A DNA stretch of 6,591 bases, from NCBI GenBank assembly GCA_009699615.1, contig WLNV01000085.1, forward strand, positions 1 to 6,591, written 5' to 3'. Below are positions 4,677-6,591 of this stretch, piece by piece. The notes under the pieces are model-generated. The model did not search any database, was not told the DNA's origin, and saw only the letters and a program-made list of their open reading frames with translations. This DNA comes from Actinomycetota bacterium. Its GTDB lineage: Bacteria; Actinomycetota; Thermoleophilia; Solirubrobacterales; Solirubrobacteraceae. A program made the translations under genes and the position numbers. Positions within the stretch are counted from its first letter, which is position 1. Each line of letters begins with the position of its first letter.

Positions 4677-6368
4677 GTGGACGAGCCGCGCAATACGCCA
4701 ACTGCTGACAAGCAGGGGGCGGCACTTTGGCTCGCTCGCTTGGCCCCGTTTGTTGCACTCTTCCTGCTCGCCGGGCTCATCTATCTAGCCCGTGGCGCGA
4801 TGTTCAACAACTCGCCCCTTTTCAACCCGGACGAGGCCGAGCTGCTTGCCGCCGGCAGGCGCGCCGCGCTGGGTTTCCAGCCATACGGCACGTACACCAC
4901 CCCGACCTTCCTCTTCCTCTGGCCGCTCGTCCTGAGCATCTTCGCGACGCTCGGTTTTCACTTGACTCTCAGCTTCGCCCATGTCCTCGGGGCGGCAGCG
5001 TACGTCTGGATTGCGTTCGTGACTTGGTTTGGCGTAGCCCGCTACATGGGTTGGCTGCGGGCCGCTCTGCTGGTGCTCCCAACAGCCGTCTATCTGTTCA
5101 CGGCAATTCCGGCACCTAACCTGCCCGGCGGTGTCTACGACCTGCTGTCGCTTGGCACAGAGCTCTTGCCACTCTCGCTGCTGATGGGGAGCTGTCTGGT
5201 CCTGATCACCGGAGCCGGCATTCCGAGCCGAAGGCGCGTATTCATTGGAGCGGCGATCGCAGGCCTGGCAATCTGGGCCAAGCCGCAAAGCGCACTGCTG
5301 GCCATCTCCGTCGTTGCCGCCGCGCCGCTGATGCGCGCCGCGCTCGACGACCGCGAGTGGAACGCACCAGGCGCAAGGAGTTTCGCCAAGGACGCGGCGC
5401 TGGCCTGTGCAGGCTTCGCACTGCCGAGCTTCCTGATCGTCGTTTGGATGGCAGTGGGGCAGACGTTTGACGACTTCATATCGGAACCAGCTCACTTCAA
5501 CTGGGCCTACCTAACCGCGCGCGACACGCTCACCGGCACGCCTCAAATCCCTCTGCTTGAGCGATTTGAGCCGCTAGGGGGATTCATTCTCTCCTATCCG
5601 CTCGCGCTGATCTGGTCTCTCGCCGGGCTCGCGGGAGTCGTCGCAGTCAAGATGACCCGCGGCCGCGCAGCAGTGGCGGCCGCCTCACTGGTCTGGCTCC
5701 TGCCACTCCTTGCGGGAGCGGCAACCCTGTTCTTCACGATTCCGCTCTTCCCGCACTACGCAAACGTCCTCTACGGCGCGGGCGCGATCGCAGCGGTACT
5801 CGGCTCGCGGCTCGCGACCGGCGCAGACCCCGACAAGAAGCGGCGGAGTGCAACCTGGCTTCCGCTCGCACTCGTCGGAAGCGTCACTGCGCTGGCCCTC
5901 CTCAGCGTGGCCGGCGGGCCGATCTACCGCAACGTCGATGCGCTCCTCAATCCACTTCCGGTTGCTCCGGCAGCGGCTGTCGACGAACTGGAGAGGGCCT
6001 GCCCCCGTGGCTCGACGGTGCTCGTGTGGGGTACGGCTTTCGAGCTCTACGCAGCGTATGACTGGACGCCGGCATCGCGCTACCTCGGACCGGGATGGAT
6101 CCTTCAAAACACCAAGCTCCAAGGCACCTACCGCGATCGACTGGCAGGCGAGATCAAGTCTCAGCCACCTAGCTGCATAGTCGAGGCGTTGGGACCAAAG
6201 TTCGCGACCCCCGGCTGGACGACCGATGCTGACAACGTCAAAGCCCGAGTGCCGGGCCTCACAGCGCTGGTTGACCGCTGCTATGCCAGCCGAGAGATAA
6301 CGATTCCCGACGGTCGGGCGGTCCGCCTCTACGTCTGGAACAACCGCTGCCCTGCTTCGCGCAGCTAG
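4677..6368 (+). CDS. GT-C fold membrane glycosyltransferase, GT39/ArnT-like
   Basis: This 563-residue protein is polytopic, with about eleven or twelve hydrophobic segments (roughly 21-37, 76-94, 100-118, 127-143, 162-180, 187-202, 203-220, 239-260, 302-322, 331-355, 361-378 and 393-412). The first extracytoplasmic loop carries 'FNPDEAELLAAGRRA'; the Asp-Glu at 52-53 matches the metal/donor-binding acidic motif after helix 1 in GT39-type enzymes. 'FPHY' at 358-361 matches the conserved H-Y before a late helix of the same superfamily. Residues about 430-563 are a soluble outer domain (STVLVWGTAFELYAAY...) containing five cysteines (C442, C500, C535, C558 and nearby residues allow possible disulfides). 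Such enzymes transfer sugars from polyprenyl-phosphate donors to proteins, lipids or cell-wall glycans on the outer face of the membrane. Donor and acceptor cannot be read from the sequence. The gene is monocistronic as far as visible, with a GTG start placed by the TACGCT box. It converges with the yqgE-like gene, leaving 16 bases. Confidence 0.8.
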   Translation: MDEPRNTPTADKQGAALWLARLAPFVALFLLAGLIYLARGAMFNNSPLFNPDEAELLAAGRRAALGFQPYGTYTTPTFLFLWPLVLSIFATLGFHLTLSFAHVLGAAAYVWIAFVTWFGVARYMGWLRAALLVLPTAVYLFTAIPAPNLPGGVYDLLSLGTELLPLSLLMGSCLVLITGAGIPSRRRVFIGAAIAGLAIWAKPQSALLAISVVAAAPLMRAALDDREWNAPGARSFAKDAALACAGFALPSFLIVVWMAVGQTFDDFISEPAHFNWAYLTARDTLTGTPQIPLLERFEPLGGFILSYPLALIWSLAGLAGVVAVKMTRGRAAVAAASLVWLLPLLAGAATLFFTIPLFPHYANVLYGAGAIAAVLGSRLATGADPDKKRRSATWLPLALVGSVTALALLSVAGGPIYRNVDALLNPLPVAPAAAVDELERACPRGSTVLVWGTAFELYAAYDWTPASRYLGPGWILQNTKLQGTYRDRLAGEIKSQPPSCIVEALGPKFATPGWTTDADNVKARVPGLTALVDRCYASREITIPDGRAVRLYVWNNRCPASRS

Positions 6369-6384
6369 TCCGCCGCGCGGGTCG

Positions 6385-6591
6385 CTAGTTAAGCGTCGGG
6401 TCGTCGGGCATCGTCGCGATCACGACGTACTCGCCGCCCTTGCGCCGCAGCAGCGATGACCAGAGCCCTTCCGGGTCGGCCGTGAAGACGTCCTCGCGCA
6501 GTGCAGGCTCGACGATCCACGACTCCTCTTCCATCTCGGCCTCAAGCTGGCCTGGCTCCCAGCCGGCGTGACCGGCGAAAACACGGGCACG
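6385..6591 (-). CDS. YqgE/AlgH family protein (UPF0301/DUF179), partial C-terminus
   Basis: The last 68 codons are present; the N-terminal part lies beyond the right edge. The reading RARVFAGHAGWEPGQLEAEM matches the family signature 'F.GYAGWG.GQLE.E', here with Glu in place of the second conserved Gly. It is followed by 'ESWIVEPA', 'DVFTADPEGLWSSLLRRKGGEY' and the terminal 'ATMPDDPTLN', typical of the actinobacterial form. The family is widespread and cytosolic, with a known fold but poorly established biochemical function; the AlgH name comes from an effect on alginate regulation in Pseudomonas. The gene converges with the glycosyltransferase gene and does not overlap it. Confidence 0.88.
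   Translation of the reverse strand, partial: RARVFAGHAGWEPGQLEAEMEEESWIVEPALREDVFTADPEGLWSSLLRRKGGEYVVIATMPDDPTLN

Noticed and set aside
4785..5495. 236-codon open frame on the minus strand inside the glycosyltransferase gene
   Set aside because: It is rich in Arg, Glu, Gln and Cys with no domain pattern, as expected of a shadow of a membrane-protein gene.
6373..6380. CCGCGCGG palindrome between the convergent glycosyltransferase and yqgE-like genes
   Set aside because: It has no loop and no T tract, and is too short to call a terminator.

Overview
The window is GC-rich (estimated by eye at well over 60%), densely coding DNA with mostly G/C third codon positions. Several genes appear to lack a leader and begin with GTG. 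The protein content (an actinobacterial-looking aldo/keto reductase subfamily beside PdxH, a CurA-like reductase and a YqgE/AlgH protein) suggests an actinomycete, perhaps of the Thermoleophilia/Solirubrobacterales. That placement is my impression from sequence style, not a computed assignment. There are no RNA genes, CRISPR arrays, IS elements or phage genes, and no gene-free stretch longer than 300 bases.

Positions 1-1931, minus strand: a compact metabolic operon. It runs from an aldo/keto-reductase-fold protein, through pyridoxamine 5'-phosphate oxidase (PdxH, joined by a TGATG stop/start overlap), to an NADP-dependent MDR oxidoreductase cut by the left edge. The aldo/keto reductase appears to lack two of its four classical catalytic residues, so it may not be an ordinary reductase.

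Positions 1932-4611: a regulatory island. An ImmA/IrrE zinc metallopeptidase on the plus strand converges on, and overlaps by 12 bp, a two-gene minus-strand operon. That operon encodes a divergent ECF-like sigma factor followed by an atypical XRE-like helix-turn-helix protein. Divergent from the sigma factor is a small zinc-ribbon protein of unknown function. The shared intergenic region carries a 25-bp dyad symmetry that looks like an operator. ImmA/IrrE peptidases are known in other systems to cleave XRE-family repressors. The working hypothesis is that the peptidase controls the HTH protein, which in turn controls the sigma factor and/or the dyad. This is the most interesting part of the window.

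Positions 4612-6591: a large polytopic GT-C/GT39-like membrane glycosyltransferase (plus strand, probably leaderless), followed by the convergent C-terminal part of a YqgE/AlgH-family protein cut by the right edge.
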